Shown in pieces: positions 8,577 to 16,310 of a stretch of DNA of 64,000 bases. A model generated the notes under the pieces. The model made no database searches. It was not told the origin of the DNA and saw only the letters and a list, made by a program, of their open reading frames with translations. The DNA comes from Streptomyces rimosus subsp. rimosus. Its GTDB lineage: Bacteria > Actinomycetota > Actinomycetes > Streptomycetales > Streptomycetaceae. Within the stretch, counting starts at the first letter, position 1; each line of letters opens with the position of its first letter. The position numbers and the translations under genes are program-made. Location: contig NZ_JOCQ01000049.1 of the NCBI RefSeq assembly GCF_000720725.1, positions 13,739-77,738 on the forward strand, in the 5' to 3' direction.

Positions 8577-8606
8577 TGAATCTAAGTTCAGTGAATCGAG
8601 TTTCAG
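8577..8606. promoter_or_regulatory. Two tandem 15-bp operator copies, TetR/monooxygenase gap
   Basis: TGAATCTAAGTTCAG (8577-8591) is followed directly by TGAATCGAGTTTCAG (8592-8606), with 12 of 15 bases identical. Each contains the inverted repeat TGAA-N6-TTCA. They end just before the AGGGG ribosome site of the monooxygenase, so a bound protein would block its transcription or initiation. Likely bound by the divergent TetR protein (inference). Confidence 0.65.
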
Positions 8607-8621
8607 TGAGAGGGGTTCGTC

Positions 8622-9995
8622 ATGCGGGTACTCGTCGTGGGCGGGGGACCGACCGGACTGACGCTGGGCATCGAGCTGGCCCGGCGCGGCGTCGGGGTAC
8701 GGGTCGTCGACAAGGCGACCGCGTACTTCGACGGTTCGCGCGGGGACGGCATCCAGCCGCGCACGCTGGAGGTCTTCGACGACCTCGGCGTGCTGGACGC
8801 CGTACGGGCGGCCGGGGCGCTGCCGGGACCGCTCCGCGTACACCTCGACGGCCGTTTCGTGGGCGAGCACTGGATGGCCGAGCCGCGCGACCCCCGCCCG
8901 GACGTCCCGTACCCGAACGGCTGGGTGCTGGGCCAGTCGCAGACCGAGGGGATCCTGCGGGACCGGCTGGGGGAGTTCGGCGTACGCGTCGAGCTGGGCA
9001 CCGAACTGACCGGCCTGGCGCAGGACGCGGACGGTGTGACCGCGCGGTTCGCCGACGGGGAGGAGGACCGGTTCGACTACCTGGTGGGGGCCGACGGCGG
9101 CGCCAGCCGCGTCCGCAAGGCGATCGGCGTGGCGTTCCCAGGCGTCACCGACGAGTCCTTCCGGGTGCTGGTCGGCGACGTGAGCGCGCCGGGCCTCGAC
9201 CCCGCGACCGGCCACTGGTTCGCCGCCGAGGGCGAGATGATGAAGGGCGTCGCGCTGACCCCGCTGCCGGGCACCGGGCGCTTCCAGCTGATCACGCCGC
9301 TCGGGGACGGCGACGACGCCTCACTGGAGACGATGCAGGCCGCGCTCGACCGGTTCGCGTCCGGGGTGCGCCTGACCGGACACGGCTGGTCGACGGTGTG
9401 GCGGCCGAACGTACGGCTCGCCGAGCGGTACCGCGTGGGGCGGGTCTTCCTGGCCGGTGACGCCGCGCACGTCCACCCGCCGACCGGCGGGCAGGGCATG
9501 AACACGGGCGTGCAGGACGCGTACAACCTGGGCTGGAAGCTGGCCGCGGAGACCGCGCTCGACACCTACGAGACCGAGCGGCGGGCGGTCGCGGCGCGGG
9601 TGCTCGGCGTGAGCACCGACCTGCTGGACAAGTACGTGGCGGGCCACCCGGACGCGCACAAGCGCGGCGAAGAGGGCTTCGGCCTCGACATCACCTACCG
9701 CGCCCCGGACGCCACCGGCCTTCTCGTCACCGGCGACCGCGCCCCGGACGCCCCGCTGCTCGACGCGGACGGCAAGAGCGTCCGCCTCTTCGACCTCTTC
9801 CGCGGCCCGCACTTCACCCGGCTGGCCTTCGGGACACCCGCTCCGGACGAGGAGCACGCGTACGCGGTGCTGCGCCCCGGCGACGCGCCCGGCCACGGGC
9901 GGTACGTCACCGACGCCGAGGGCCACGCCTTCGCGGCCTACGCGGCGGAGCCGGGCGACACCTTCCTGATCCGCCCGGACGGCCATCTCGGCTGA
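8622..9995 (+). CDS. FAD-dependent aromatic monooxygenase (PHBH/RdmE fold)
   Basis: This 457-residue group A flavoprotein hydroxylase has the Rossmann motif GGGPTG at residues 7-12 (LVVGGGPTGLTLGIELARRG). The DG segment is DYLVGADGGASRVRK, and the FAD ribityl-binding motif is GRVFLAGDAAHVHPPTGGQGMNTGVQDAYNLGWKLA. It uses NAD(P)H and oxygen to hydroxylate phenols or polyketide-like aromatics; the substrate is unknown. Family members of the RdmE/PgaE type are often 490-540 residues, so the C-terminal thioredoxin-like domain is short. The ATG at 8622 directly follows the tandem operator and ribosome site. The divergent TetR gene is the probable regulator. Confidence 0.93.
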   Translation: MRVLVVGGGPTGLTLGIELARRGVGVRVVDKATAYFDGSRGDGIQPRTLEVFDDLGVLDAVRAAGALPGPLRVHLDGRFVGEHWMAEPRDPRPDVPYPNGWVLGQSQTEGILRDRLGEFGVRVELGTELTGLAQDADGVTARFADGEEDRFDYLVGADGGASRVRKAIGVAFPGVTDESFRVLVGDVSAPGLDPATGHWFAAEGEMMKGVALTPLPGTGRFQLITPLGDGDDASLETMQAALDRFASGVRLTGHGWSTVWRPNVRLAERYRVGRVFLAGDAAHVHPPTGGQGMNTGVQDAYNLGWKLAAETALDTYETERRAVAARVLGVSTDLLDKYVAGHPDAHKRGEEGFGLDITYRAPDATGLLVTGDRAPDAPLLDADGKSVRLFDLFRGPHFTRLAFGTPAPDEEHAYAVLRPGDAPGHGRYVTDAEGHAFAAYAAEPGDTFLIRPDGHLG

Positions 9996-10016
9996 GCGGC
10001 GGCGTCCCCGGGGGTC

Positions 10017-11153
10017 CTACAGCCACCCGTTGCGCTTGAACCCCCGGTGGATGAGGAAGCACAGCGTGAGCGTGACGGCCATGACCAGCGGATAGCCGAA
10101 CGTCCAGTGTTTCTCCGGCATGTGCTCGAAGTTCATGCCGTAGATCCCGCACACCATGGTCGGCACGGCGAGGATCGCCACCCAGGCGCTGATCCGCCGC
10201 ATGTCCTCGTTCTGCGCCACGGTCACCTGCGCGAGGTGCGCCTGGAGTATGGAGTTGAGCAGTTCGTCGAAGGCCGTGATCTGCTCGGTCACCCGCTCCA
10301 GGTGGTCCGACACGTCCCGGAAGTACGTGGTGATGTGCGGGTCCACCAGCGCCATCGGCCGGGTGGCCAGCGCGTGCAGCGGGCCGCCCAGCGGCGCCAC
10401 CGCCCGCTTCAGCTCCAGCAGTTCGCGCTTGAGCTGGTAGATCCGGCCCGCGCCGGTGCCGGAGCCCTTGGCCCCACCGCGGCGTTCCCCGCTTCCCGTA
10501 CGGCGCGGGCTCTCGGCGAAGACCTCGCTCTCGACGTCGTCGATGTCGTCCTGCACGGCGGCGGCGACGTCCAGATAGTCGTCCACGACCAGGTCGGCGA
10601 TGGCGTGCAGCACCGCCGACGGGCCGACGGCCAGCTGCTCCGGCTCGGACTCCAGCTGCTCGCGCAGCGGGCCGAGCGAGCCGTGGCCGCCGTGCCGGAC
10701 CGTGATCACGAAGTCGGCGCCGGTGAAGACCATGATCTCGCCGGTGTCCACCACCTCGCTGGTCTCGGTGAGCCGGTCGTGCTCCACGTAGCAGACCGTC
10801 TTGAACACCGTGAACAGCGAGCTGTCGTAGCGCTCCAGCTTCGGCCGCTGGTGCGCGTGCACCGCGTCCTCGACGGCGAGCGGGTGCAGCCCGAACAGCT
10901 CGGCGATGCCGGCGAACTCCTGCTCCGACGGCTCGTGCAGGCCGATCCACACGAAGCCGTCCTTCGACTCCCGGACCCGGCGGACCGCGTCCTCGGCCGG
11001 GTGGTCGCCGGGCTGGCGCACGCCCTTCTCGTAGACCGCGCAGTTCACCACGGCGGTGCCCAGCGGCGAGCGCGCCGGGTGGCTGAGGTCGACACCGCGG
11101 CGCCGCTGCTGCGGCAGCCGGACCGCTTTACGGAGGTTGCTGATCACCGACAC
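10017..11153 (-). CDS. corA: CorA-type magnesium/cobalt transporter
   Basis: This protein of about 378 residues belongs to the CorA/Mrs2 family, which forms pentameric divalent-cation channels. A long cytoplasmic N-terminal region (SKDGFVWIGLHEPSEQEF..., HAHQRPKLERYDSSLFTVFKTV) precedes two C-terminal membrane helices. The signature YGMNFEHMPE comes after helix 1 and a basic tail after helix 2. A GTG at 11153 (VSVISNLRKAV) is chosen as start. A Met 26 codons upstream would add a low-complexity extension. A Gly/Ser/Arg-rich insertion sits in the stalk near residue 225. It is convergent with the monooxygenase gene. Confidence 0.92.
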   Translation of the reverse strand: MSVISNLRKAVRLPQQRRRGVDLSHPARSPLGTAVVNCAVYEKGVRQPGDHPAEDAVRRVRESKDGFVWIGLHEPSEQEFAGIAELFGLHPLAVEDAVHAHQRPKLERYDSSLFTVFKTVCYVEHDRLTETSEVVDTGEIMVFTGADFVITVRHGGHGSLGPLREQLESEPEQLAVGPSAVLHAIADLVVDDYLDVAAAVQDDIDDVESEVFAESPRRTGSGERRGGAKGSGTGAGRIYQLKRELLELKRAVAPLGGPLHALATRPMALVDPHITTYFRDVSDHLERVTEQITAFDELLNSILQAHLAQVTVAQNEDMRRISAWVAILAVPTMVCGIYGMNFEHMPEKHWTFGYPLVMAVTLTLCFLIHRGFKRNGWL

Positions 11154-11238
11154 GGGACCCAGTATGGCCCGCCCGTCCGGGGGAACGGGAGGCGCGGCGC
11201 TACCCGCGCGCCCCGACCCGTACGTACACAAACCCGGC

Positions 11239-11277
11239 TGTGTACGGAGTTCAGTGCCCGTTGTGTACGGAGTTCAG
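11239..11277. repeat. 16-bp direct repeat at the 3' end of an MFS gene
   Basis: TGTGTACGGAGTTCAG occurs at 11239-11254 and again at 11262-11277, a 23-bp period. The second copy covers the stop codon of the minus-strand transporter gene; the first lies in the gap before corA. Confidence 0.8.
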
Positions 11278-12563
11278 CGGCCCGCGACGTGCCGGGGCCG
11301 GGCCGCGCCCAGCCCCATCGCCACCTGCGGGACCAGCAGGGCCAGCAGCACGGTCACCGGCACCGTCCAGCCGCCCGAGGCGTCGTGCACGGCGCCCAGC
11401 ACCGCGGGCCCGGTGGCCGCCAGGATGTAGCCGAAGCACTGGGCCATGCTGGACAGCTGCGCGGTGTGCCGGATGTCCGGGGCGCGCTGCACGATGAACA
11501 GCAGGGCCAGGCTGATGGCCGCGCCCTGGCCCAGGCCCAGCAGCGTCATCCACACGTACGCGCCGCCGGCCGGCGCGGCCAGCATCCCGGCGAACCCGGC
11601 CGCGCAGAGCACCGCGCCGAGCGTGGACAGTACGCCCGCCGGCAGCCGCCGCCCGACGATCACCGGTGCCAGGAACGAGCCCGCGATGCCCAGCAACGAG
11701 GAGAACGACAGCATCCAGCCCGCGTCGCCCGCGCTCATCCCGGCGTCGGTGAGCATGGTCGGCAGCCAGGCCGCCGCCGCGTAGTAGCTGAGCGACTGCA
11801 GGCCCATGTACGCGGTGACCTGCCAGGCCAGCGGGGAGCGCCACAGGCCGCGCACCGGGTGGGCGGCCTCGCGGGCGGTGGCCGCGGCGGTACGCGTACG
11901 GCTGCGGGTCTGCGGCAGCCACACCACCAGCGCGACGACCGCCAGCGAACCCCAGCACGCCAGCGTGGCCTGCCAGCTCAGCCCGGCCGCGCGCTGCACC
12001 GGCACGGTGACCCCGGCCGCCAGCGCCGCGCCGCCGAACAGCGACATGGAGTACAGCCCGGTCATCAGCCCGGACCGGGCCGCGAAATCGCGCTTGATCA
12101 GGCCCGGCAGCAGGACGTTGGCGACGGCTATGCCCGCGCCGATGACGATCGTCCCGGCGAACAGCGCGACCACCGAGTCCAGCAGCCGCAGCGCGGTGCC
12201 CGCGCAGATCAGCGCCATGGTGCCGAGCAGCGAGCGCTCCATGCCGAAGCGGCGGCCGAGGCGCGGCGCGACCGGCGCCAGCAGGCCGAAGCAGAGCAGC
12301 GGCAGCGCGGTCAGCAGGCTGGTGGCCGCGGCGGACATCCCGCTCTCGTCGCGGATGGTGTTGGCCAGCGGGGACACGGCGACCAGGGCGGGGCGCAGGT
12401 TGAGCGCGAGGAGGACGACGCCGGCGCCCAGGTAGAGGGCGCGGCGTCCGGCGGCGCCCGGCGGCGGGGTGGGCGGGGCGGTGTCCCCGGCGGGCGCGTC
12501 CGGCCGCGCGGCGCCGCCGGTGCCGGGCGCGCTCAAGGTGGCGGCCGGTCCGTCGTCTTGCAT
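11274..12563 (-). CDS. MFS transporter, CynX/NimT-like
   Basis: This 429-residue membrane protein has 12 predicted helices after an Ala/Pro-rich cytoplasmic N-terminus of about 35 residues. Helix 1 reads YLGAGVVLLALNLRPALVAVSPLANTIRDESGMSAAATSLLTALPLLCFG, the characteristic start of the CynX/NimT (cyanate/nitroimidazole transporter-like) subfamily with its NLRPA motif. The substrate cannot be told from sequence. It follows the FadR-type regulator gene by about 50 bp on the same strand, so the two are likely co-transcribed, and the regulator probably controls this transporter. Confidence 0.9.
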   Translation of the reverse strand: MQDDGPAATLSAPGTGGAARPDAPAGDTAPPTPPPGAAGRRALYLGAGVVLLALNLRPALVAVSPLANTIRDESGMSAAATSLLTALPLLCFGLLAPVAPRLGRRFGMERSLLGTMALICAGTALRLLDSVVALFAGTIVIGAGIAVANVLLPGLIKRDFAARSGLMTGLYSMSLFGGAALAAGVTVPVQRAAGLSWQATLACWGSLAVVALVVWLPQTRSRTRTAAATAREAAHPVRGLWRSPLAWQVTAYMGLQSLSYYAAAAWLPTMLTDAGMSAGDAGWMLSFSSLLGIAGSFLAPVIVGRRLPAGVLSTLGAVLCAAGFAGMLAAPAGGAYVWMTLLGLGQGAAISLALLFIVQRAPDIRHTAQLSSMAQCFGYILAATGPAVLGAVHDASGGWTVPVTVLLALLVPQVAMGLGAARPRHVAGR

Positions 12564-12612
12564 GGTCTCTTCTCCTGGCTTGCTTCACGTGCCGGGGCGT
12601 CCGCCACCGGCT

Positions 12613-13350
12613 TCACGTATGGGGCGCGTCCGCCGTCGGATCGCCGCCGCCGTCCTCGGGCCGCGCCTCGCGGAGCGCGTCCATGGCCTCGGTCAGGTGC
12701 TCCAGCGCGGCGCGTTCGGCGGCGTCCGGGTCCCGGGCCTCGATGGCGTCGACGATGGCGGTGTGCGCGTCGAACTGGTGGCGTACGGAATCGGGCAGCG
12801 GCCGGCGGACGACGGCTTGGAGGGTGCCGCGCAGCGCGTCGCTGAAGTGCTCGTACAGCTCCGCGAGCACGCTGTTGTGCGCGGCCGCCGCGACGGTCCG
12901 GTGGAAGTGCACGTCCGCGTCGATGAACGCGCCGACGTCGCTGTTCGACCAGGCCCGGTCCCGCTCGGCGAGCGCGGACCGCAGGGCGGCCAGGTCCTCG
13001 CCGGTGCGGCGCAGCGCCGCGTAGCGGGCCGCGTCGCGCTCCAGCGAGGCGCGGACCTCGTACGCCTCCAGGTCGGCGGCCCGGCGCAGCCTGCGCTGCA
13101 CCGCGGCCCCGAAGTCGCTGCTGGCCCGTACGTACGTGCCGTCGCCCTGGCGCGGCTCCAGCATCCCGGTGTGCACCAGGGCGCGCACCGCCTCGCGGAC
13201 GGTGTTGCGGCCCACGTCCAGCGTCTCGACCAGGACCGGCTCGGCGGGGATTTTCGCGCCGACCTCCCACTCGCCCTCGGCGATCAGCCGTTCCATCTGC
13301 TCGATGACCAGGTCCACCAGGCTGGTGCGGGCGGTGCTGCGCAGCGGCAT
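12613..13350 (-). CDS. FadR-subfamily (GntR) transcriptional regulator
   Basis: This 245-residue regulator has an N-terminal GntR winged helix (residues about 10-75: LVDLVIEQMERLIAEGEWEVGAKIPAEPVLVETLDVGRNTVREAVRALVHTGMLEPRQGDGTYV). The C-terminal FCD domain is all-helical and carries metal/ligand-type residues (DADVHFHRTVAAAAHNSVL; DAHTAIVDAIEARD). Starting at 13350 places a GGAGG site just upstream; a start at 13392 would overlap the operator. FCD regulators sense carboxylic acids or sugars. It is probably co-transcribed with the MFS gene and autoregulated through the palindrome at 13383-13397. Confidence 0.9.
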   Translation of the reverse strand: MPLRSTARTSLVDLVIEQMERLIAEGEWEVGAKIPAEPVLVETLDVGRNTVREAVRALVHTGMLEPRQGDGTYVRASSDFGAAVQRRLRRAADLEAYEVRASLERDAARYAALRRTGEDLAALRSALAERDRAWSNSDVGAFIDADVHFHRTVAAAAHNSVLAELYEHFSDALRGTLQAVVRRPLPDSVRHQFDAHTAIVDAIEARDPDAAERAALEHLTEAMDALREARPEDGGGDPTADAPHT

Positions 13351-13382
13351 GAACGCCGTCCTCCCTCTCGATTCCACCGGTG

Positions 13383-13397
13383 ATGGGAACATCCCAT
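13383..13397. promoter_or_regulatory. Palindromic operator upstream of the FadR-type regulator
   Basis: ATGGGA-ACA-TCCCAT is a perfect 6+3+6 palindrome, 33 bp upstream of the regulator ATG and about 40 bp upstream of the proposed crcB transcription start. The short perfect palindrome fits GntR/FadR-family operators, so autoregulation is the simplest reading. Confidence 0.65.
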
Positions 13398-13399
13398 GT

Positions 13400-13429
13400 T
13401 TGGCGGTGTCAAACGCCCGGAGTTAGCCT
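13400..13429 (+). promoter_or_regulatory. Candidate promoter of the fluoride-export operon
   Basis: TTGGCG (13400-13405), an 18-bp spacer and TAGCCT (13424-13429) form a plausible vegetative -35/-10 pair pointing to the crcB genes. The start would fall near 13436, immediately before the candidate riboswitch. Confidence 0.4.
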
Positions 13430-13437
13430 GAAGGCGC

Positions 13438-13518
13438 CGGTGATCAGCGGATCACCGCCCGGCGGTGGGGCCCGCCGGACCCGAACCGCGGTCGCCGGAG
13501 ACCGCCGACGGTCCCTGC
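13438..13518 (+). ncRNA. Candidate fluoride riboswitch (diverged crcB motif)
   Basis: The elements follow the order of the crcB RNA motif. A first hairpin GGTG-ATCAGCGGAT-CACC starts at 13439. The conserved-type AACCGC follows at about 13483, then a second hairpin GGTC-GCCGGA-GACC. The 3' strand CGACGGTCCCTGC (13506-13518) is comparable with the conserved UGAUGGCNCCUAC. The loop-to-tail pseudoknot pairs except for one mismatch. It sits right after a plausible promoter and before two fluoride exporter genes. Several bases deviate from consensus, so this is a candidate only. Confidence 0.4.
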
Positions 13519-13566
13519 TTGCAGAGCGGAACGCAGCCACGCACGCACCGCGCGAGTAGGAGACGC

Positions 13567-14088
13567 ATGAGCACCGGAGCCCCCCGCCCCCTGACGGCCG
13601 GCACCACCTCCGCCCCGGCCGTACCGCACACCGCCGAACCGCCCCGGGAACGCCCGCGCCCCGTGCCGCCCTGGCAGGGCCAGTGGCCGGTCGTCGGCGC
13701 CGTCGCGCTCGGCGGCGGCATCGGCGCGGCCGCCCGGTACGGCGCCGGCCTCCTGTGGCCCACCGCCCCCGGCACCTTCCCCGTCACCACCCTGCTGATC
13801 AACATCACCGGTTGCGCCCTCATGGGCGTCCTGATGGCACTGATCAGCGAACGGGGCGCCCCGCACCAGCTGCTGCGCCCCTTCCTCGGCACCGGCGTCC
13901 TCGGCGGCTTCACGACCTTCTCCACGTACGCCGTGGACACCGAGCACCTGCTGACCACCGGCCGGGCGGCCCTCGCCCTGGCCTACCTCGCGGCCACCCT
14001 GCTCGGCGCGCTGGCGGCGGCGTGGGCCGCGCTGACGGGCACCCGCCGCGTACTGACCCGGCACGGACGAGAAGGGCGACAAGCATGA
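13567..14088 (+). CDS. crcB: Fluoride exporter subunit CrcB/Fluc (first copy)
   Basis: This 173-residue protein has four membrane helices after an unusually long, Pro-rich N-terminal tail of about 40 residues. Fluc signatures are visible: GGIGAAARYG in helix 1, NITGCALMG in helix 2 with the pore Asn, and the helix 3 break motif GGFTTFSTYAVDTE carrying the phenylalanine and sodium-site residues. Fluc channels are dual-topology dimers that let fluoride leave the cytosol. Two crcB genes in one operon suggest an antiparallel heterodimer. The ATG at 13567 follows GGAG-type bases (gtaggagacgc). The stop overlaps the next ATG by 4 bp. Confidence 0.93.
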   Translation: MSTGAPRPLTAGTTSAPAVPHTAEPPRERPRPVPPWQGQWPVVGAVALGGGIGAAARYGAGLLWPTAPGTFPVTTLLINITGCALMGVLMALISERGAPHQLLRPFLGTGVLGGFTTFSTYAVDTEHLLTTGRAALALAYLAATLLGALAAAWAALTGTRRVLTRHGREGRQA

Positions 14089-14465
14089 GCGGGACCACCG
14101 GCGCTGCGCTGCGCCTGACCGTCCACCTGGGCGAGTGCGACACCTGGCACCACAAGCCGCTGTACGCGGAGATCGTGCACCGCGCCCGCGCCGCCGGTCT
14201 CGCGGGCGCCAGTGTCTTCCGCGGCATCGAGGGCTTCGGCGCCTCCTCCGTCGTGCACACCCAGCGCCTGCTCTCGCTCAGCGAGGACCTGCCCGTGGCG
14301 GTGGTCGTCGTGGACACCGAGGAGCGGGTACGCGGCTTCCTGCCGCAACTGGACGAGCTGGTCACCGGGGGGCTGGTGACCCTCGAACCCTGTGAGGTGA
14401 TCCGGTACGGGGCCCGTCCGGGCGCGGACGGCGACGGCCCGGCGGACGGGGGAGCCGCCCGGTGA
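14085..14465 (+). CDS. DUF190 domain protein
   Basis: This 126-residue cytosolic protein of the DUF190 family has a ferredoxin-like/PII-like fold: RLTVHLGECDTWHHKPLYAEIVHRARAAGLAGASVFRGIEGFG, then SLSEDLPVAVVVVDTEERVRGFLPQLDELV. DUF190 genes are commonly found beside crcB; a regulatory or nucleotide-binding role has been suggested but is not established. It overlaps the upstream crcB stop by 4 bp (ATGA) and the downstream crcB GTG by 4 bp (GTGA). All three are therefore translationally coupled, and its dose is probably matched to the two channel subunits. Confidence 0.9.
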   Translation: MSGTTGAALRLTVHLGECDTWHHKPLYAEIVHRARAAGLAGASVFRGIEGFGASSVVHTQRLLSLSEDLPVAVVVVDTEERVRGFLPQLDELVTGGLVTLEPCEVIRYGARPGADGDGPADGGAAR

Positions 14466-14836
14466 ACTGGCTCCTCGTCGTGGCCGGCGCGATGGCCGGG
14501 GCGCCGCTGCGGTTCCTGACCGACCGCTTCGTGCAGGCCCGGCACGACACGGTGTTCCCCTGGGGGACGTTCGCGGTCAACGTCGCCGGCTCGCTGGTGC
14601 TGGGCCTGGTCACCGGGGCGGTGGCGGCGGGCGCCGGCTCCTCGCGGCTGCTCCTCCTCGTCGGCACCGGCCTGTGCGGCGCGCTGACGACGTACTCGAC
14701 CTTCTCGTACGAGACGCTCCGGCTGGCCGCCGACGGCGCGCGGTGGCCCGCGGCGGCCAACGCGGCCGCGAGCGTGGCCGCCGCCCTCGGCGCGGTGTTC
14801 GCCGGTGTGGGACTCGCCCACGTCCTCTGGGCCTGA
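14462..14836 (+). CDS. crcB: Fluoride exporter subunit CrcB/Fluc (second copy)
   Basis: This 124-residue Fluc protein has four membrane helices and almost no tail. Motifs are GAPLRFLTDRF in helix 1, GTFAVNVAGSLVLG in helix 2 with the pore Asn, and GTGLCGALTTYSTFSYET at the helix 3 break. Its helix 3 motif (GALTTYSTF) differs from that of copy 1 (GGFTTFSTY), as expected for heterodimeric pairs with fixed opposite orientation. The GTG start overlaps the DUF190 stop. The first copy carries basic residues at different positions, consistent with opposite membrane topologies (inference). Confidence 0.92.
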   Translation: MNWLLVVAGAMAGAPLRFLTDRFVQARHDTVFPWGTFAVNVAGSLVLGLVTGAVAAGAGSSRLLLLVGTGLCGALTTYSTFSYETLRLAADGARWPAAANAAASVAAALGAVFAGVGLAHVLWA

Positions 14837-15048
14837 GCGGTACGCGCGGGACCGGGCGCGCCGGGTGGGCTCGCCCGTGCGACGCCGCACCCGCACGGGT
14901 GAACGAATGGGGCCGAGTTTCGAACGGAACCTTTCTTCACCGTCGCCCGACGCCGGGCCGGAATACGCTGATGGCGCGGTGCCCCGGACCCCGGTTCGCA
15001 CGAATACCAGTCAGTACGTGCATGTGTGAATTCAGGGGCGGGAGCGCT

Positions 15049-15423
15049 ATGGACCTCCACCGTATGGACCTCCACCACCGGACCGGCGCCGGCCGGGTCA
15101 AAGTAGTGCGGCCCGAAGGCGAGCTGGACCTCATGACGGCGCCACGCTTCCGGGACCTGCTGCGGCGGGGCCACCGCCGCTCCACCGGCCCGCCCCGTCT
15201 GATCGTCGACCTCGGCGCGGTGACCTTCATGGACTGCTCCGCGCTGCGGGAGCTGTGCGACGCGCAGGCCTGGGCCGTGGAACAGGGCGGCTGGCTCCGC
15301 GTCGTGCACGCGCAGCGCGGCATCGCCACCCTGCTCCGCGCGACCCGGCTGACCGGCCGCTTCCCCCGCTACGCCACCGTGCGGGACGCGCGCTGCGACC
15401 AAATGGCGAACTGCGCCCCGTGA
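15049..15423 (+). CDS. STAS-domain anti-sigma-factor antagonist
   Basis: This 124-residue protein is a single STAS domain: GRVKVVRPEGELDLMTAPRFRDLL, RLIVDLGAVTFMDCSALRELCDAQ, then WLRVVHAQRGIATLLRATRLTGRF. The segment FMDCSAL contains the serine that a partner kinase (RsbW/SpoIIAB type) phosphorylates; the usual pattern is DSSGL, so a Cys replaces one Ser here. Such proteins free alternative sigma factors by sequestering the anti-sigma kinase. No kinase gene is adjacent. The ATG at 15049 has GGCGGGAG before it. It may act with the ANTAR protein that follows in stress signalling. Confidence 0.88.
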   Translation: MDLHRMDLHHRTGAGRVKVVRPEGELDLMTAPRFRDLLRRGHRRSTGPPRLIVDLGAVTFMDCSALRELCDAQAWAVEQGGWLRVVHAQRGIATLLRATRLTGRFPRYATVRDARCDQMANCAP

Positions 15424-15534
15424 ACCGCGGGTTGCCCTGGGTCTCCCCCCGAGTGGTTTGCCCGGGGCATAGTAGCCATGCGACCGCTACCCGAAGACGA
15501 TGTACGGGCCACCACCGGCCGACGACGGAGAGGG

Positions 15535-16284
15535 ATGGTTTCCATGGCCCGGGATGAACGCCTGGCGACGGCTCGGGGGGACCTGCCAGGGGGAGTCGTC
15601 GGCGACTTCGACACCGTCGACCTGCTGCGCCGGCTCTCCGCCCACTGCGCCGACCTGGTCGGCGCCGACGCGTCCGCCGTGCTCCTCGCCGACGCCCAGG
15701 ACCGGCTGCACGTGATGGCGGCCTCCGCCGACACCGCCCGCCTGCTGGAACCGGCCGCCCACGGCGAGCGGTCCCCGTACGACGACTGCTACCGCAACGG
15801 CGCTGCCGAGACCGGCATCGTCCTCACCGACCCGCGCACCGCCGCACGGTGGCCGCGGTTCACCGCCCGCGCGCGCGAGCGCGGATACCTGACGGCGCAC
15901 GCCGTACCGATGCGGCTGCGCTCCCGCTCCGTCGGCGTCGTCGTCCTCTTCTGCTCGGGCACCGAACCCCTCGGCGAGCAGTGTGAGGCGTTCGCCCGTT
16001 CCCTGGCCGACCTGCTGGCCGTCGCCGTCATACAGCAGCGCAGTCTGGAGCGCAGCCACGTCGAACGCACACAGTTGCAGAACGCGCTCAGCTCCCGCAT
16101 CGTCATCGAACAGGCCAAGGGCATCCTCGCCGAGCGCTGGGGGACGAGCGTGGACGAGGCGTTCGAGAGCTTCCGGTCCTACGCGCGCGCCCACCGCCGC
16201 CGGCTGCCCGACCTGGCCCGCGAGGTCGTCGACGGCACGCTCGACAGCGGCCTCGTGGAGGAGTACTTCCTCAACCGAAGGTGA
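15535..16284 (+). CDS. GAF-ANTAR RNA-binding antiterminator-type regulator
   Basis: This protein of about 249 residues has an N-terminal GAF sensor (residues about 20-165: LLRRLSAHCADLVGADASAVLLADAQDRLHVMAASAD...AVPMRLRSRSVGVVVLF). It is followed by an ANTAR domain (LQNALSSRIVIEQAKGILAERWGTSVDEAFESFRSYARAHRRRLPDLAREVVDG). ANTAR domains bind paired RNA hairpins and prevent transcription termination. The GAF domain should sense a small ligand or redox state. Two ATG codons (15535 and 15544) share one purine-rich ribosome site, so the exact start is uncertain. The next gene begins 26 bp downstream. Confidence 0.9.
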   Translation: MVSMARDERLATARGDLPGGVVGDFDTVDLLRRLSAHCADLVGADASAVLLADAQDRLHVMAASADTARLLEPAAHGERSPYDDCYRNGAAETGIVLTDPRTAARWPRFTARARERGYLTAHAVPMRLRSRSVGVVVLFCSGTEPLGEQCEAFARSLADLLAVAVIQQRSLERSHVERTQLQNALSSRIVIEQAKGILAERWGTSVDEAFESFRSYARAHRRRLPDLAREVVDGTLDSGLVEEYFLNRR

Positions 16285-16310
16285 TTTCTGGGACCTTGTG
16301 GGAGGACCGG

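Noticed and set aside
14837..15048. Stress sigma-factor promoter before the STAS gene
   Set aside because: No convincing SigB-like -35/-10 pair with the right spacing could be found in the bases.
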